Positions 18,013-27,334 of a DNA stretch of 64,000 bases are shown here, piece by piece. Positions within the stretch are counted from its first letter, which is position 1; each line of letters opens with the position of its first letter. This DNA comes from Bradyrhizobium sp. CB2312 (GTDB lineage: Bacteria; Pseudomonadota; Alphaproteobacteria; Rhizobiales; Xanthobacteraceae). Location of the stretch: positions 6,655,501 through 6,719,500 of the forward strand of contig NZ_CP121668.1 of NCBI RefSeq assembly GCF_029714425.1, read 5' to 3'. The position numbers and the translations under genes were made by a program. Below the pieces are notes generated by a model. It saw only the letters and a program-made list of their open reading frames with translations, made no database searches and was not told the DNA's origin.

Positions 18013-18690
18013 TTACGCCGCGTTGTGCAGACGCGGAGTGACGAGGCCGGGCGCGGTGACACCGCGCAGCGACTTCGCCAGCGCCAGCACCGCGAGATCG
18101 GCAAGCGGCTCGATCATGATGACCAGCGCATAGGACGCCGCGAACGTCGCGATATTGGCGAGGTTGCTCATCGCAAAGCCAGAGCCATAGAGCGCCCAGA
18201 ATGCCACCCAGGCGATCACGCCGGCCTGGTAGGTCGTCGAGAGCGCCAGCGCCTGGCGATACCTGAGGTCCACATAGGCGGTGTTGCGCGAGATGATCCG
18301 CGTGGCGATCGCCTGGATCCCGAACAGCGGCACCAGCAGCGTCGTGACGTTCATGCCGTATTGCGGCAGGTCAGCGGGCTCGAAGAACACGCCCTGCAGC
18401 AGGAGTCCGAACGCAAGGCCAAGAGCCGCCGGCGCCGCACCGAACAGCAGGAACAAGGTCGAGCCAAGGATGAAGTGCACCTCGGAGACGCCGACCGGGA
18501 AGTGCGGCAGGATCTCGAAGAAGGTGAAGACGAGCGCGGTGGTCGCGAGGGTGCGCACGGCGAGCGAGCCGATGCCCTGCTCGCGCACGGTCTCGACCGC
18601 GAGCTTCAAGGCAACGCCGCCTGCGGCGATGCCGGTTGCGTAACTCAATACGAGCTTGGCGCCGGTCACGACGCCGGGTTCGATATGCAT
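18013..18690 (-). CDS. cbiM: CbiM-like energy-coupling-factor cobalt transporter permease
   Basis: A 225-residue membrane protein with about six hydrophobic segments. The N-terminus MHIEPGVVTGAK keeps the Met-His-Ile start of CbiM, in which the mature N-terminal amine and His2 bind the cobalt ion. It sits directly behind a cobalamin riboswitch and leads an operon with cobF and cobT, so cobalt supply for B12 is the likely role. The partner genes cbiN, cbiQ and cbiO are not in the window; either they are elsewhere or this protein works alone. Confidence 0.85.
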   Translation of the reverse strand: MHIEPGVVTGAKLVLSYATGIAAGGVALKLAVETVREQGIGSLAVRTLATTALVFTFFEILPHFPVGVSEVHFILGSTLFLLFGAAPAALGLAFGLLLQGVFFEPADLPQYGMNVTTLLVPLFGIQAIATRIISRNTAYVDLRYRQALALSTTYQAGVIAWVAFWALYGSGFAMSNLANIATFAASYALVIMIEPLADLAVLALAKSLRGVTAPGLVTPRLHNAA

Positions 18691-18744
18691 GGTTCAGTTC
18701 CTTCCTGCCGTCACACCCGACGGCCTTGGCCTCAAAACATGCAC

Positions 18745-18915
18745 GGCCGGTCTCCTGGCTCGCGGTTCGCTGGGGTTCTCCGGCCTTCCCGGACCTTGCG
18801 GCCCAGTGGCGGTTCGGAGCCCCTCACCGCTTACAGTCGCGGGGGCGGCTGGGGTTTTGGGCGCCGCAACTGGGTCCGCCCATCCCCATTCCCGATTATG
18901 CTCCGGCGCTTTGCG
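18745..18915 (-). promoter_or_regulatory. cobalamin riboswitch upstream of cbiM-cobF-cobT
   Basis: On the minus strand the order is GCCGCCCCCGCGACTGTAAG, GCGGTGAGG, GCCACTGG, GGGAAGGCCGG and CGCGAGCCAGGAGACCGGCC, the conserved B12 aptamer blocks. The 3' end lies about 55 bp before the cbiM ATG, short enough for direct ribosome-binding-site sequestration. It also lies about 78 bp beyond the 3' end of cobA, so the main cob operon reads into it. Confidence 0.95.
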
Positions 18916-18992
18916 CCGCGTTGAGCACCATGCCTCTCCTGTGTGCCCCTTCCGCCAGCCGGGCGTCAAGGGCCGAGAGGCAGCCCGGGCCA

Positions 18993-19724
18993 TCATGACG
19001 GATAATCCCCCGCCAGCGCGCCGAACAGGATAACGGCCGCCGTGGAAGCCGCCCCGCCCCGCGCAAGCTGCTCGGCAAGCTCGGCAATCGTGGTGCGGAC
19101 CAGCCGTTCGTCGGCGCGGCCAAGGGATTCGGCGAACAGCGCGGGGGTATCAGGGGCGAGACCGTGCGCGATCAATTTTGCGGCAAGATCCGGGAAGGTG
19201 CGGCGGCCCATATAGACCACGGTCGTCGCTTCGGGGTCGGCCAGCGCCGTCCAGTTGAGATTTTGGGGCAGCTCGCCGGTGACGTCGGCCCCGGTGACGA
19301 ACTGCACCCGGCGCGAGGTATGGCGCCGGGTCAAGGGAATGCCGGCTTGCGCGGCGGCCACGCAGGCCGAGGTGACGCCGGGAACGATCTCGTAGCCGAT
19401 GCCGGCGTCGCGCAGAGTCTCCAGCTCCTCCTCGAGCCGGCCGAAGATGCCGGCATCGCCGGACTTCAGCCGCACCACGCGCGCGCCGGTGGCGGCGTAG
19501 TCCACCAGCAAGCGGTTGACGTGGTGCTGCCTGGTCGAGGGCCGCCCTGCCCGCTTCCCCACCGCAACGAGATTGGCGCCGGGCCGCGCCAGGTCGAGGA
19601 TCGCGCCGGAAGCAAGATCGTCATAGAGCACGACGTCAGCCTCGCGCAGCCGCGCGGCGCCCTTCACGGTCAGGAGCTCGGGATCGCCGGGGCCGGCGGA
19701 GACGAAGGAGACAAAACCGCTCAC
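18993..19724 (-). CDS. cobA: uroporphyrinogen-III C-methyltransferase
   Basis: A 243-residue SAM-dependent enzyme that makes precorrin-2 from uroporphyrinogen III, the branch point from haem synthesis. Motifs: VSAGPGDPELLTVKGA, VRLKSGDAGIFGRLEEE and EIVPGVTSACVAAA. It lacks the CysG dehydrogenase/chelatase extension, as expected for a dedicated CobA. Start is GTG, overlapping the cobB stop as GTGA. It is the last gene of the long riboswitch-controlled operon although it catalyses the first committed step. Confidence 0.95.
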   Translation of the reverse strand: MSGFVSFVSAGPGDPELLTVKGAARLREADVVLYDDLASGAILDLARPGANLVAVGKRAGRPSTRQHHVNRLLVDYAATGARVVRLKSGDAGIFGRLEEELETLRDAGIGYEIVPGVTSACVAAAQAGIPLTRRHTSRRVQFVTGADVTGELPQNLNWTALADPEATTVVYMGRRTFPDLAAKLIAHGLAPDTPALFAESLGRADERLVRTTIAELAEQLARGGAASTAAVILFGALAGDYPS

Positions 19725-21031
19725 CGGTCCTCCGCGATCAGATGAAAGAACGTACCGGTGGCGTGGCCACGCCGCGAGCCGGTCTCAGCGATGACCGCGC
19801 CGGTTGCATCATGCACGACCGCCAAGGGCGTGTCAGGCTGCGCAAAGATCGTCGAATAGTGGAATTCGTGGCCGCGCAAGCGCGCGCCCGCCTGATGCCC
19901 CGGCATCGGCGCTGCGAGCGCGGCCAGACGATAGCCGAGATGCATGCGGCGCCTGGCAAAGCTCGTCTCCAGGCCAAGCAGGCCTGTCATCTCGTGGCGG
20001 ACGCCGTCGGCATCGGTCAACGCGGTGCCCAGCACCATATAGCCTCCGCATTCGCCGTGCACCGGACGCGTTTCGGCGAAGGCGCGCAAGCCGGCCCGAA
20101 AGCGTGCACTGGCCGCGATCGTGCCGGCATGGAGCTCGGGATAGCCGCCGGGCAGCCAGCACACATCCGCGCTCATATCAGGGCCTTCATCGGCGAGCGG
20201 CGAGAATGTCGCAATCTCCGCGCCAGCCGCGCGCCAGGCTTCCAGCATGTGCGGATAGACGAAGGAGAACGCGGCATCGCGCGCCAGCGCAATGCGCTGA
20301 CCGGGCGGCGTCACGTTGAGGCCGTTCGACGCAGCTTGCGGCGACCAGCTCGCTGCCGATCGCAGCACCGCATCGAGATCGACATGCTCGCCGACGAAGC
20401 GCGCGGCCTCGTCGATCAGCTTGCCGATCTCGGCCTGCTCCTCGGCCTGCACCAGGCCGAGATGCCGTTTCGGCAGCGAGATCTCGGCATGGCGCGGCAG
20501 CGCGCCGAACACGGCGATGCCGGCATCGTTCAGCGCACGGCGCACCAGGTCCTCGTGGCGCGGGCTGGCGACACGATTGAGCACGACGCCGGCAAGCCGC
20601 ACGCCGGGGCGATAATCGCGCAGGCCTGCGGCGATCGCCGCCGCGGTCTGCGCCTGGCCGGAGGGATCGATCACCAGCACCACCGGCCAGCCCAGCATCT
20701 CCGCGATATCAGCGGTGGCGCCGGTGCCGGAGACACCGCGCGCGGCGACGCCGTCGAACAGGCCCATCGAGCCCTCCGCGAGCACGACATCGGCATCCGC
20801 GCCGCGGCTGACGAGATGGGCGATCGTGCCACGATCCATCGCCCAGCTATCGACGTTGACAGAGGCGCGGCCCGTCGCGGCGGCGTGGAAGGCGGGATCA
20901 ATATAGTCGGGCCCACTCTTGAAACATTGCACGTTCAATCCGCGATGGCGCCAGGCACGCGCGAGCGCCAGCGTCAGCGTGGTCTTGCCGACGCCGGAGG
21001 CCGGTGCGGAGATGACGAGGCCTGCCGGCAT
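19721..21031 (-). CDS. cobB: hydrogenobyrinic acid a,c-diamide synthase
   Basis: A 436-residue glutamine amidotransferase that amidates the a and c carboxylates of hydrogenobyrinate using ATP and glutamine. The N-terminal P-loop-like ATPase motif ASGVGKTTLTLAL (residues about 10-22) and the C-terminal class I amidotransferase nucleophile region (RPVHGECGGYMVLG, catalytic Cys) are visible. ATG at 21031 overlaps the cobM stop by one base; a GTG one codon upstream is an equal alternative. Coupled to cobM and cobA. Confidence 0.95.
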   Translation of the reverse strand: MPAGLVISAPASGVGKTTLTLALARAWRHRGLNVQCFKSGPDYIDPAFHAAATGRASVNVDSWAMDRGTIAHLVSRGADADVVLAEGSMGLFDGVAARGVSGTGATADIAEMLGWPVVLVIDPSGQAQTAAAIAAGLRDYRPGVRLAGVVLNRVASPRHEDLVRRALNDAGIAVFGALPRHAEISLPKRHLGLVQAEEQAEIGKLIDEAARFVGEHVDLDAVLRSAASWSPQAASNGLNVTPPGQRIALARDAAFSFVYPHMLEAWRAAGAEIATFSPLADEGPDMSADVCWLPGGYPELHAGTIAASARFRAGLRAFAETRPVHGECGGYMVLGTALTDADGVRHEMTGLLGLETSFARRRMHLGYRLAALAAPMPGHQAGARLRGHEFHYSTIFAQPDTPLAVVHDATGAVIAETGSRRGHATGTFFHLIAEDR

Positions 21032-21813
21032 CACGACGCCTCCGGAAAGCGCGGCTCGGCGCCGACGGGGCGATAGCGGCGGTCGTAATCGACGGCATAA
21101 AGGCGGCTCTCGTCGAAATCCGCAGCACCAAGCGTCCTGCCGACCAGGATCAACGCGGTGCGCTCCATCTCGGCACCCACAGCAGCATCGAGGGTTGCGA
21201 GCGTGGCGCGCACGATGCGCTGGTCCGGCCAGCTCGCGCGCCAGACGATCGCGACCGGGCAGTCCGCGCCGTAGTGCGGCGAAAGCTCAGCGACGACCTT
21301 GTCGAGCAGATGGATCGACAGATGGATCGCGAGCACCGCGCCGGTCGCGGCGAACGCAGCGAGCTTCTCGCCTTCAGGCATGGCGCTGGCCCGGCCCGGC
21401 GTGCGCGTCAGCACCACGCTCTGGGCAAGGCCGGGCAGCGTCAGCTCGGCCTCCAGCGCCGCCGCGGCGGCCGAGAAGGACGGAACGCCCGGCGTGACCG
21501 TGAAGGGAATGCCGAGCGCGCGCAAGCGGCGGAGCTGCTCGCCCATCGCCGACCAGATCGAGAGATCGCCCGAATGCAGCCGCGCGACATCCTTGCCCTC
21601 GGCATGGGCCGCAGCGATCTCCGCGATGATCTCGTCGAGCGACAGTGGCGCGGTGTTGACGATGCGCGCGCCGGACGGGCAATGCGCCAAAACGCCTTCA
21701 GGCACCAGCGAGCCGGCATAGAGGCAGACCGGACAGGCCGCGATCAAATCGCGGCCGCGCAGCGTCAGCAAATCTGGCGCGCCCGGCCCGGCGCCGATGA
21801 AATGCACCGTCAT
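21031..21813 (-). CDS. cobM: precorrin-4 C11-methyltransferase
   Basis: A 260-residue tetrapyrrole methylase adding the C11 methyl group. Signatures: [20 protein letters not shown] at the start, [17 protein letters not shown] and [19 protein letters not shown]. The start at 21813 fits the family and overlaps the cobE stop (ATGA). The open frame upstream is out of family and lies within cobE. Confidence 0.95.
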   Translation of the reverse strand: MTVHFIGAGPGAPDLLTLRGRDLIAACPVCLYAGSLVPEGVLAHCPSGARIVNTAPLSLDEIIAEIAAAHAEGKDVARLHSGDLSIWSAMGEQLRRLRALGIPFTVTPGVPSFSAAAAALEAELTLPGLAQSVVLTRTPGRASAMPEGEKLAAFAATGAVLAIHLSIHLLDKVVAELSPHYGADCPVAIVWRASWPDQRIVRATLATLDAAVGAEMERTALILVGRTLGAADFDESRLYAVDYDRRYRPVGAEPRFPEAS

Positions 21814-22178
21814 GCGCCATCTCCTTCCGCGATCGCGGCGGTCGCGGTGCGATCCTGCGAGACTACGCGCGTCGCAATCAGGCGCGCGCAAGGGCCAGCG
21901 GCGGCGAGTGCAGCCGCCTCAGCAACCGAGCCCGTGCCAAACATTTCCCCGACGAGCTTCGACTGCGTTGGCGTGTCGATGCTCGTAAGCACATCAGCGG
22001 CGACGGCCTTGATCGGCACACCGCATTCCCGCGCGAGCTGCTTCAGGACCTCCGCGTCGGCCTTGTCGCTGACAGTTGCCACCGCCGCGAGGCCTTCAGT
22101 GCCGCCAGCGGCCAGCAACGCCTCGCGCAGCGAAGCCAGCGTGACATCCTTCTTGAATCCGAGCCCGGCGACCTTCAT
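21810..22178 (-). CDS. cobE: cobalamin biosynthesis protein CobE
   Basis: A 122-residue protein matching the C-terminal domain of CbiG, known in the aerobic pathway as CobE. Recognisable segments are [25 protein letters not shown] and [11 protein letters not shown]. Its biochemical role is not settled; it has been linked to corrin intermediate binding. It is coupled by ATGA overlaps to both cobL upstream and cobM downstream. Confidence 0.88.
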   Translation of the reverse strand: MKVAGLGFKKDVTLASLREALLAAGGTEGLAAVATVSDKADAEVLKQLARECGVPIKAVAADVLTSIDTPTQSKLVGEMFGTGSVAEAAALAAAGPCARLIATRVVSQDRTATAAIAEGDGA

Positions 22179-23356
22179 CGCACTGTACTCCACTGCACAA
22201 CCGGCCGCGCTGCCTCCCAGGAGCGATAGCGGCCGAGCGGGGCTGCATGCGCGATCTCGACCCGCATCAGCTCGCCGCCATGGCGCTGATGCAGCTCGCC
22301 GAGCAGCGCTTCCGTCTCAAGCGTGACTGAATGCGCAACGAGCCGCGCACCCGGCGAGAGACGAGACCAGACAGCATCGAACAACGCGCGATCGAGACCA
22401 CCGCCGATGAAGACGGCATCCGGCACCTCTTGGCCAGCAAGAGCTTCAGGCGCCTTCCCCGTAACGACGGTGATCCGATGCGCCAGTCCAAATGCGGCTG
22501 CATTGCTGCGGATGTTCGCCGCGCGGTCTTCGCGCGCCTCGATCGCGATCGCCGTTCCCCCGCACAGCGCCCACTCCACCGAGATCGAGCCCGAACCGGC
22601 GCCGACATCCCACAGCCGTTCCCCGGCACGCGGCGCCAGCGCCGAGAGCGCGAGCGCGCGCACCGGCCGCTTGGTGATCTGGCCGTCGTGGACGAAGAGA
22701 TCGTCCGAAAGTCCGGAGCTGCGGGAAATGCCACGCCCGCCTCTCGCCTCGAGGGCAATTGCGACCAGATCTTCGGCGAGATCGCCCGCAAAGCCGTCGG
22801 CGCGATGTTCAACGATGCTTTCGCGCGGCCCACCGAGCGCGGCGAGCGTCCAAAACGCCGAGGCGCCCCATCCGCGCTCGCTGAGCCATTTCGCGAGGTC
22901 GCCGGGCGCCTTCCCGTCACGCACGAGGCAGAGGATGCGAGCATCATTCGCCAGATGCGGAATGAGACGCTCGAATGGTGCGGCGTGGAGGCCGAAACAG
23001 GCAGCAGTTTCGAGACGCCAGCCTAGCCGCGCGGCGGCAAGCGAGAAGGTCGACAGCGCGGAATGCGCGATCCACTCTCCTGCATCGAGCTTCTCGGCAA
23101 GGCTTGCGCCGGCGCCGTGCCAGAACGGATCGCCCGAAGCGAGCACCGCCGTCGGCCGGCCGCGACAGCTCAGCACGACATCTGCATCGAACGGCACCGG
23201 CCAGGGGTGGCCGCGGCTGCCAACGTCTGCAAGCGCGAGGTGACGCTCGCCGCCAAAAACAGTTTCCGCTTTGGCAAGCGCGTTTCGGCTTGCCTCCGAC
23301 AGCCCGTCAAGGCCATCTTCGCCGATACCGATGATGGTCAGCCAGGGATCAGCCAT
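22175..23356 (-). CDS. cobL: precorrin-6B C5,15-methyltransferase (decarboxylating)
   Basis: A 393-residue bifunctional enzyme. The N-terminal half is a tetrapyrrole methylase (TIIGIGEDGLDGLSEASR, ASGDPFWHGAG); the C-terminal half is a CbiT-type Rossmann methyltransferase that also decarboxylates C12 (LWDVGAGSGSISVEWAL, then AIEAREDRAANIRSNA). It equals CbiE plus CbiT fused, the normal aerobic arrangement. The start codon CAT/ATG at 23354-23356 shares two bases with the start of cobK on the other strand. Confidence 0.95.
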   Translation of the reverse strand: MADPWLTIIGIGEDGLDGLSEASRNALAKAETVFGGERHLALADVGSRGHPWPVPFDADVVLSCRGRPTAVLASGDPFWHGAGASLAEKLDAGEWIAHSALSTFSLAAARLGWRLETAACFGLHAAPFERLIPHLANDARILCLVRDGKAPGDLAKWLSERGWGASAFWTLAALGGPRESIVEHRADGFAGDLAEDLVAIALEARGGRGISRSSGLSDDLFVHDGQITKRPVRALALSALAPRAGERLWDVGAGSGSISVEWALCGGTAIAIEAREDRAANIRSNAAAFGLAHRITVVTGKAPEALAGQEVPDAVFIGGGLDRALFDAVWSRLSPGARLVAHSVTLETEALLGELHQRHGGELMRVEIAHAAPLGRYRSWEAARPVVQWSTVR

Positions 23357-24101
23357 GATACGCGCCCTCATACTGGGCGGAACTGCCGATGCGAGCGTGC
23401 TCGCGGCGGAGATCGCGCGCACACAGATCGACGCCGTCTATTCCTACGGCGGCCGCACCCGCACGCCCGCCGATCAGCCGCTGCCGACCCGCATCGGCGG
23501 GTTCGGCGGCGTCAGCGGGCTCGCCGACTATATCCGCAGCGAGGCCATCACGCATGTGATCGACGCGACGCATCCCTTCGCCGCCGAGATGAGCCACAAC
23601 GCGGTTGCGGCGTGCGCCGAGACCGGCACGCCGCTGATTGCGCTCGAACGTCCACCCTGGACGAAAGTGCCCGGCGACAACTGGATCGAGATTCGCGACG
23701 TCAATGCGGCGGTCGCCGCGCTGCCCGACGCGCCGGCAAACGTGTTCCTTGCCATCGGCCGCCAGCACATCGCCCCGTTCGCGAGCAAGCCGCAGCATGC
23801 CTACACGCTGCGGTTCGTCGATCCGCCCGAGGCGCCCCTGCCCTTCGCAGCCGATGTGATCGTGTCGCGCGGACCGTTTACGCTCGAGGGCGAGCTCGAG
23901 ATGCTGCGCGGTCGCGGCATCGCCTGGATCGTTGCCCGCAATTCCGGCGGCGACGGCGCCCGCGCCAAGATCGACGCCGCCCGCAGGCTCAGCCTGCCCG
24001 TGGTGATGATCTCGCGAGCGCGGCTGCCCGAACGGCCTTGCGTGGAGAGCGTGGCCGAGGTGATGGAGTGGCTCGGTCATTCTACCCGCCTCGGCGCATA
24101 G
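23355..24101 (+). CDS. cobK: precorrin-6A reductase
   Basis: A 248-residue NADPH-dependent reductase that converts precorrin-6A to dihydro-precorrin-6. The N-terminal ILGGTADASVLA, the IDATHPFAAEMSHNA motif and VSRGPFTLEGE are typical of CobK. It is the only cob gene of this operon on the plus strand: its ATG shares the tetranucleotide CATG with the cobL start, and its last 25 bp overlap the 3' end of cobJ. Its promoter must lie inside cobL, and its mRNA is antisense to the operon transcript. Confidence 0.95.
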   Translation: MIRALILGGTADASVLAAEIARTQIDAVYSYGGRTRTPADQPLPTRIGGFGGVSGLADYIRSEAITHVIDATHPFAAEMSHNAVAACAETGTPLIALERPPWTKVPGDNWIEIRDVNAAVAALPDAPANVFLAIGRQHIAPFASKPQHAYTLRFVDPPEAPLPFAADVIVSRGPFTLEGELEMLRGRGIAWIVARNSGGDGARAKIDAARRLSLPVVMISRARLPERPCVESVAEVMEWLGHSTRLGA

Positions 24102-24811
24102 ACCCAGCGGCCGACACGGCGCGTCTGCGAGTTGCCGATGATCACCAGCGTGCGCATGTCGGCCATTTCAGGCGTCGCTTCGTTCAGCGTGACAGTCTCG
24201 ATCTTCTCCTCAGCCGAGCTGATCGCGCGCGCGAAGATGACGAGGCGGTCGCTACAACCAGCATCCCTCAAAACTGCGAGCGCACGACCAAATCCCTCCG
24301 GCCGGCTCGCCGAGCGCGGATTGTATATCGCAATCGAAAAGTCGGCTTCGGCCGAGAGCCGCAAGCGTTTCTCGATCACCGCCCAGGGCTTGAGATTGTC
24401 GGAGAGATTGATCGCACAGAAATCATGGCCGAGCGGCGCGCCGGCGCGCGCCGCCGCCGCCAGCATCGCGGTGATGCCGGGCAGCACGCGGATCGGCAGT
24501 TTTTGATATTGCGGCGCCTGCTCCAGTGCCTCGAACACGGCCGAGGCCATCGCGAACACGCCGGGGTCGCCGGAGGACACGACAACGACGTGGCCGCCTT
24601 CGGCGGCAAGCCGCAAGGCGTCGCCGGCACGCTGCAACTCCTCGCGATTATCCGACGGATGCAGCGTAAGTCCCGGCCGCAGCGGCACGCGCGCGACATA
24701 GGGCGCATAGCCCAAAATATCGGTCGCGGCGGCAAGCGCGGCGGAGACCTCGGGCGTCACCAGCGCATCGCTGCCCGGCCCGAGGCCCGCGATGGTTAGC
24801 GTGCCCGTCAT
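24077..24811 (-). CDS. cobJ: precorrin-3B C17-methyltransferase
   Basis: A 244-residue tetrapyrrole methylase that methylates C17 with ring contraction. Motifs: TIAGLGPGSDALVTPEV, VVSSGDPGVFAMA, RVLPGITAMLAAAA and FSIAIYNPRSASRP. The start at 24811 overlaps the cobI stop (ATGA). The 3' end overlaps convergent cobK. Confidence 0.95.
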   Translation of the reverse strand: MTGTLTIAGLGPGSDALVTPEVSAALAAATDILGYAPYVARVPLRPGLTLHPSDNREELQRAGDALRLAAEGGHVVVVSSGDPGVFAMASAVFEALEQAPQYQKLPIRVLPGITAMLAAAARAGAPLGHDFCAINLSDNLKPWAVIEKRLRLSAEADFSIAIYNPRSASRPEGFGRALAVLRDAGCSDRLVIFARAISSAEEKIETVTLNEATPEMADMRTLVIIGNSQTRRVGRWVYAPRRVE

Positions 24812-25539
24812 TCGGCCGCGTCCAGATGCCGGCCCTTGCCGTGCACCAGCACGATAGCAAAGTAAGGACAATCGGCGGCATCGATCTCGGCGAGCCGCAC
24901 CACGCGCTCGCCGGGCATGGTGCCGCGCTCGACCAGCCAGGCATCATCGAGCCGCCCGGCGGATGCGAGCGCACGGCGCACCTTTGCGAGATTGCGCCCG
25001 GTCTTCATGATGACCAGCGCATCGGAATCGCGCATGCGGCGTTCGAGCTCATCCTCGGGAAGCGTGCCCATCAGCACCGTCGTCACGTCGTCGCCGAGCG
25101 CGATCGGCTGGCCCACGCCGTTCCAGCAGCCGACCATGCCGGGAATGCCCGCGATCACCTCGATCTCGACGCGGCCCTGCAGGCGCATGTGCAGATGCAT
25201 GAAGGAGCCGTAGAAATAGGGATCGCCCTCGCAGAGCACGACAACGTCAACCGCACGCGCAAGCCGTGCGAGGCGCTCGACCCATTCGTCGTAGAAACCG
25301 GCGAGCAGCTGAACGTATTCAGGGCTGTCGAAGGCAATTTCTGTCGTGACCGGATATTCCATGGGATATTCGGTGACGTCGGCCGCCAGCATGCCCTCGA
25401 CGATGCGCCGCGCCTGGCCGGGCCGGCCCTTCTTGCGGAAGTAGGCGACGTGCTTGGCGCCGCGCACCGTGCGATCAGCGCGCACGCTCATCAAATCAGG
25501 ATCACCGGGGCCGAGACCGCAGCAGATGATGCGTCCCAT
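24808..25539 (-). CDS. cobI: precorrin-2 C20-methyltransferase
   Basis: A 243-residue SAM-dependent methylase acting on C20 of precorrin-2. The N-terminal MGRIICCGLGPGDPDLMSV, CEGDPYFYGSFMHLH and EVIAGIPGMVGCWN are the CobI/CbiL signatures. The start at 25539 is two bases after the cobH stop; the frame stays open upstream through cobH but only as a shadow. Confidence 0.95.
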   Translation of the reverse strand: MGRIICCGLGPGDPDLMSVRADRTVRGAKHVAYFRKKGRPGQARRIVEGMLAADVTEYPMEYPVTTEIAFDSPEYVQLLAGFYDEWVERLARLARAVDVVVLCEGDPYFYGSFMHLHMRLQGRVEIEVIAGIPGMVGCWNGVGQPIALGDDVTTVLMGTLPEDELERRMRDSDALVIMKTGRNLAKVRRALASAGRLDDAWLVERGTMPGERVVRLAEIDAADCPYFAIVLVHGKGRHLDAAE

Positions 25540-25541
25540 CT

Positions 25542-26171
25542 CTATTCGCTCCGGCTCGCGAGCGCGTTCACGGCGGCAACCGTGATCGCGGAGCCGCCGA
25601 GGCGGCCCTCGACCGTCAGCGCCGGCACCGGCGGATCCGCCATCAGCGCCGCCTTGGACTCGGCCGCGCCGACAAAACCGACCGGGCAGCCGATGATCGC
25701 CGCGGGCCGCGGACAGCTTTGGTCCTCCAGCATGTTGAGCAGATGGAACAGCGCGGTCGGAGCATTGCCGATCGCAACGATCGCGCCTTCGAGATGCGGG
25801 CGCCAGAGCTCGAGCGCGGCGGCCGAGCGCGTGTTGCGCATGGACTGTGCCAGCGCCGGAACGGCCTCGTCGCCGAGCGTGCAGATCACAGCGTTGGCCG
25901 CAGGCAGTCTGGCGCGCGTGATCCCTTCCGAGACCATGCGCGCGTCGCACAGGATCGGCGCGCCCTTCTGCAAGGCGGCGCGCGCGGCGGTCGCCATGCC
26001 CGGCGTGAAACGGATATGCGCTTCCAGCCCGACCATGCCCGCGGCATGGATCATCCGCACCACGACCTGCTCCTCGTCGGGTGTGAACCGCGCAAGATCG
26101 GCTTCGGCCCGGATGGTCGCAAAGGACTGCCGGTAGATCGCCGCGCCGTCGGTTTCGTAAATGTGCGGCAT
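25542..26171 (-). CDS. cobH: precorrin-8X methylmutase
   Basis: A 209-residue enzyme that moves the methyl from C11 to C12 to give hydrogenobyrinic acid. The catalytic histidine is visible in VVVRMIHAAGM (around residue 43), followed by CDARMVSEGITR and GCPVGFVGAAESK. The ATG at 26171 overlaps the cobG stop by one base. The longer open frame upstream lies inside cobG and lacks family similarity. Confidence 0.95.
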   Translation of the reverse strand: MPHIYETDGAAIYRQSFATIRAEADLARFTPDEEQVVVRMIHAAGMVGLEAHIRFTPGMATAARAALQKGAPILCDARMVSEGITRARLPAANAVICTLGDEAVPALAQSMRNTRSAAALELWRPHLEGAIVAIGNAPTALFHLLNMLEDQSCPRPAAIIGCPVGFVGAAESKAALMADPPVPALTVEGRLGGSAITVAAVNALASRSE

Positions 26172-27334
26172 CAGTGCCCTCCGACCAGAATGGAGGGATC
26201 GCTGACGATGTCGGCACAGTTCAGGCCGCGCAGGACCGGCTCGTCGCGGGTCGAGCCGTTCCGCACGAGATCGAAGCCGGCGCTGGTCGCAACCAGCGTC
26301 ACCGGCGACGCTCCGGAGCGGGCGCAGCCCTTGGCGCAGCCGGAGACATGGAGCTTCGTGTCGAGGGCGATGCGCGGTGCCAGCGCGGCCGCCAGCGCGC
26401 GCGTGTCGGCATGCGCTTCGCGGCAGCGCGGCGCGCCGCTGCAGGCGATCACGCGCAGCGCCGGATCGTGAGGCTCGGTGATGAGGCCAGCCGCGGTCGG
26501 CATCTCGCGCTTGCCTTCGCTCAGCACCATCCGCCATGGCGTCATGCGTAGCGCATGACCGCAACCGGAAAACTGATGCAGCGTGGTGTGCAGCATCTGC
26601 CCGAACGCAACGCCGACCAGGGCGCCATGCGGATAATGGCCGGGCCGCGACGCCGCCATCACGGGCGCCGGCTCGGTCTCGCCGCGCAAGGCCGCGGGCA
26701 ATGCCGCGCCGGCCGCGATGTGGGCGGCCATGCGCCCACGTCCGCCCTTCGCGCCGCCGGAGGCGATGAACCAGCCTGCGAGCGCAAGCGCCGCATTCAC
26801 CGCCTCTCCGCGCGCGACGGAACAGCCAAACCTTGCGCCATCGGCCCGCACCAGCAGATGGCCGCCGTGATCGCGCTCGATCCGCACGTCGGCGGAATCG
26901 CCGGCGAGCACACGCGACTTGCCGTCGTCGATGGCGAAGCCGAATTTGGTGGGAAGATCGAGCGCGCTGTCGGCGAGCGCTTCTTCAAGCTCCGCGGCAA
27001 GCGCCTGCGTCTCGTCACCGGCAGTCCAGAACGGCGTCACCAGGATGTTGCGGCGGGCTTCGATGTCAGCGTCGGGATCGAGCAATTGCAACCGCGCAAG
27101 GCCGTCGATCAGCGGCCGATGGCTCTCCTCGCTCACACCCCTGATCTGGAGGTTGGCGCGGCTGGTCACGTCGATGAGACCGTTGCCGTGGCGCTCGGCG
27201 AGCTCGGCAAGCCCGGCGATCTGGTTTGCCTCGAGCCGTCCGCCGAACGGTCGCACGCGGACCACGAGCCCATCGCCCGATTGCATCGGGCGCAGCGCGC
27301 CGGGGCACCAGCCCTTGACCATCGATGCGCTCAT
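26171..27334 (-). CDS. cobG: precorrin-3B synthase
   Basis: A 387-residue siroheme/sulfite-reductase-like protein that uses O2 to make precorrin-3B, the step that defines the aerobic route. N-terminal VKGWCPGALRPMQSGDGLVVR and the ferredoxin-like repeats are visible; the 4Fe-4S ligands appear as ACSGAPRC and, further on, HVSGCAKGCARSG. Its presence, with no cobZ seen, indicates the CobG variant of the pathway. ATGA overlap with the cobN stop. Confidence 0.95.
   Translation of the reverse strand: MSASMVKGWCPGALRPMQSGDGLVVRVRPFGGRLEANQIAGLAELAERHGNGLIDVTSRANLQIRGVSEESHRPLIDGLARLQLLDPDADIEARRNILVTPFWTAGDETQALAAELEEALADSALDLPTKFGFAIDDGKSRVLAGDSADVRIERDHGGHLLVRADGARFGCSVARGEAVNAALALAGWFIASGGAKGGRGRMAAHIAAGAALPAALRGETEPAPVMAASRPGHYPHGALVGVAFGQMLHTTLHQFSGCGHALRMTPWRMVLSEGKREMPTAAGLITEPHDPALRVIACSGAPRCREAHADTRALAAALAPRIALDTKLHVSGCAKGCARSGASPVTLVATSAGFDLVRNGSTRDEPVLRGLNCADIVSDPSILVGGH

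Noticed and set aside
24808..26217. 469-codon version of cobI
   Set aside because: The first 226 codons are out-of-frame cobH; true CobI begins with MGRIICCG at 25539.
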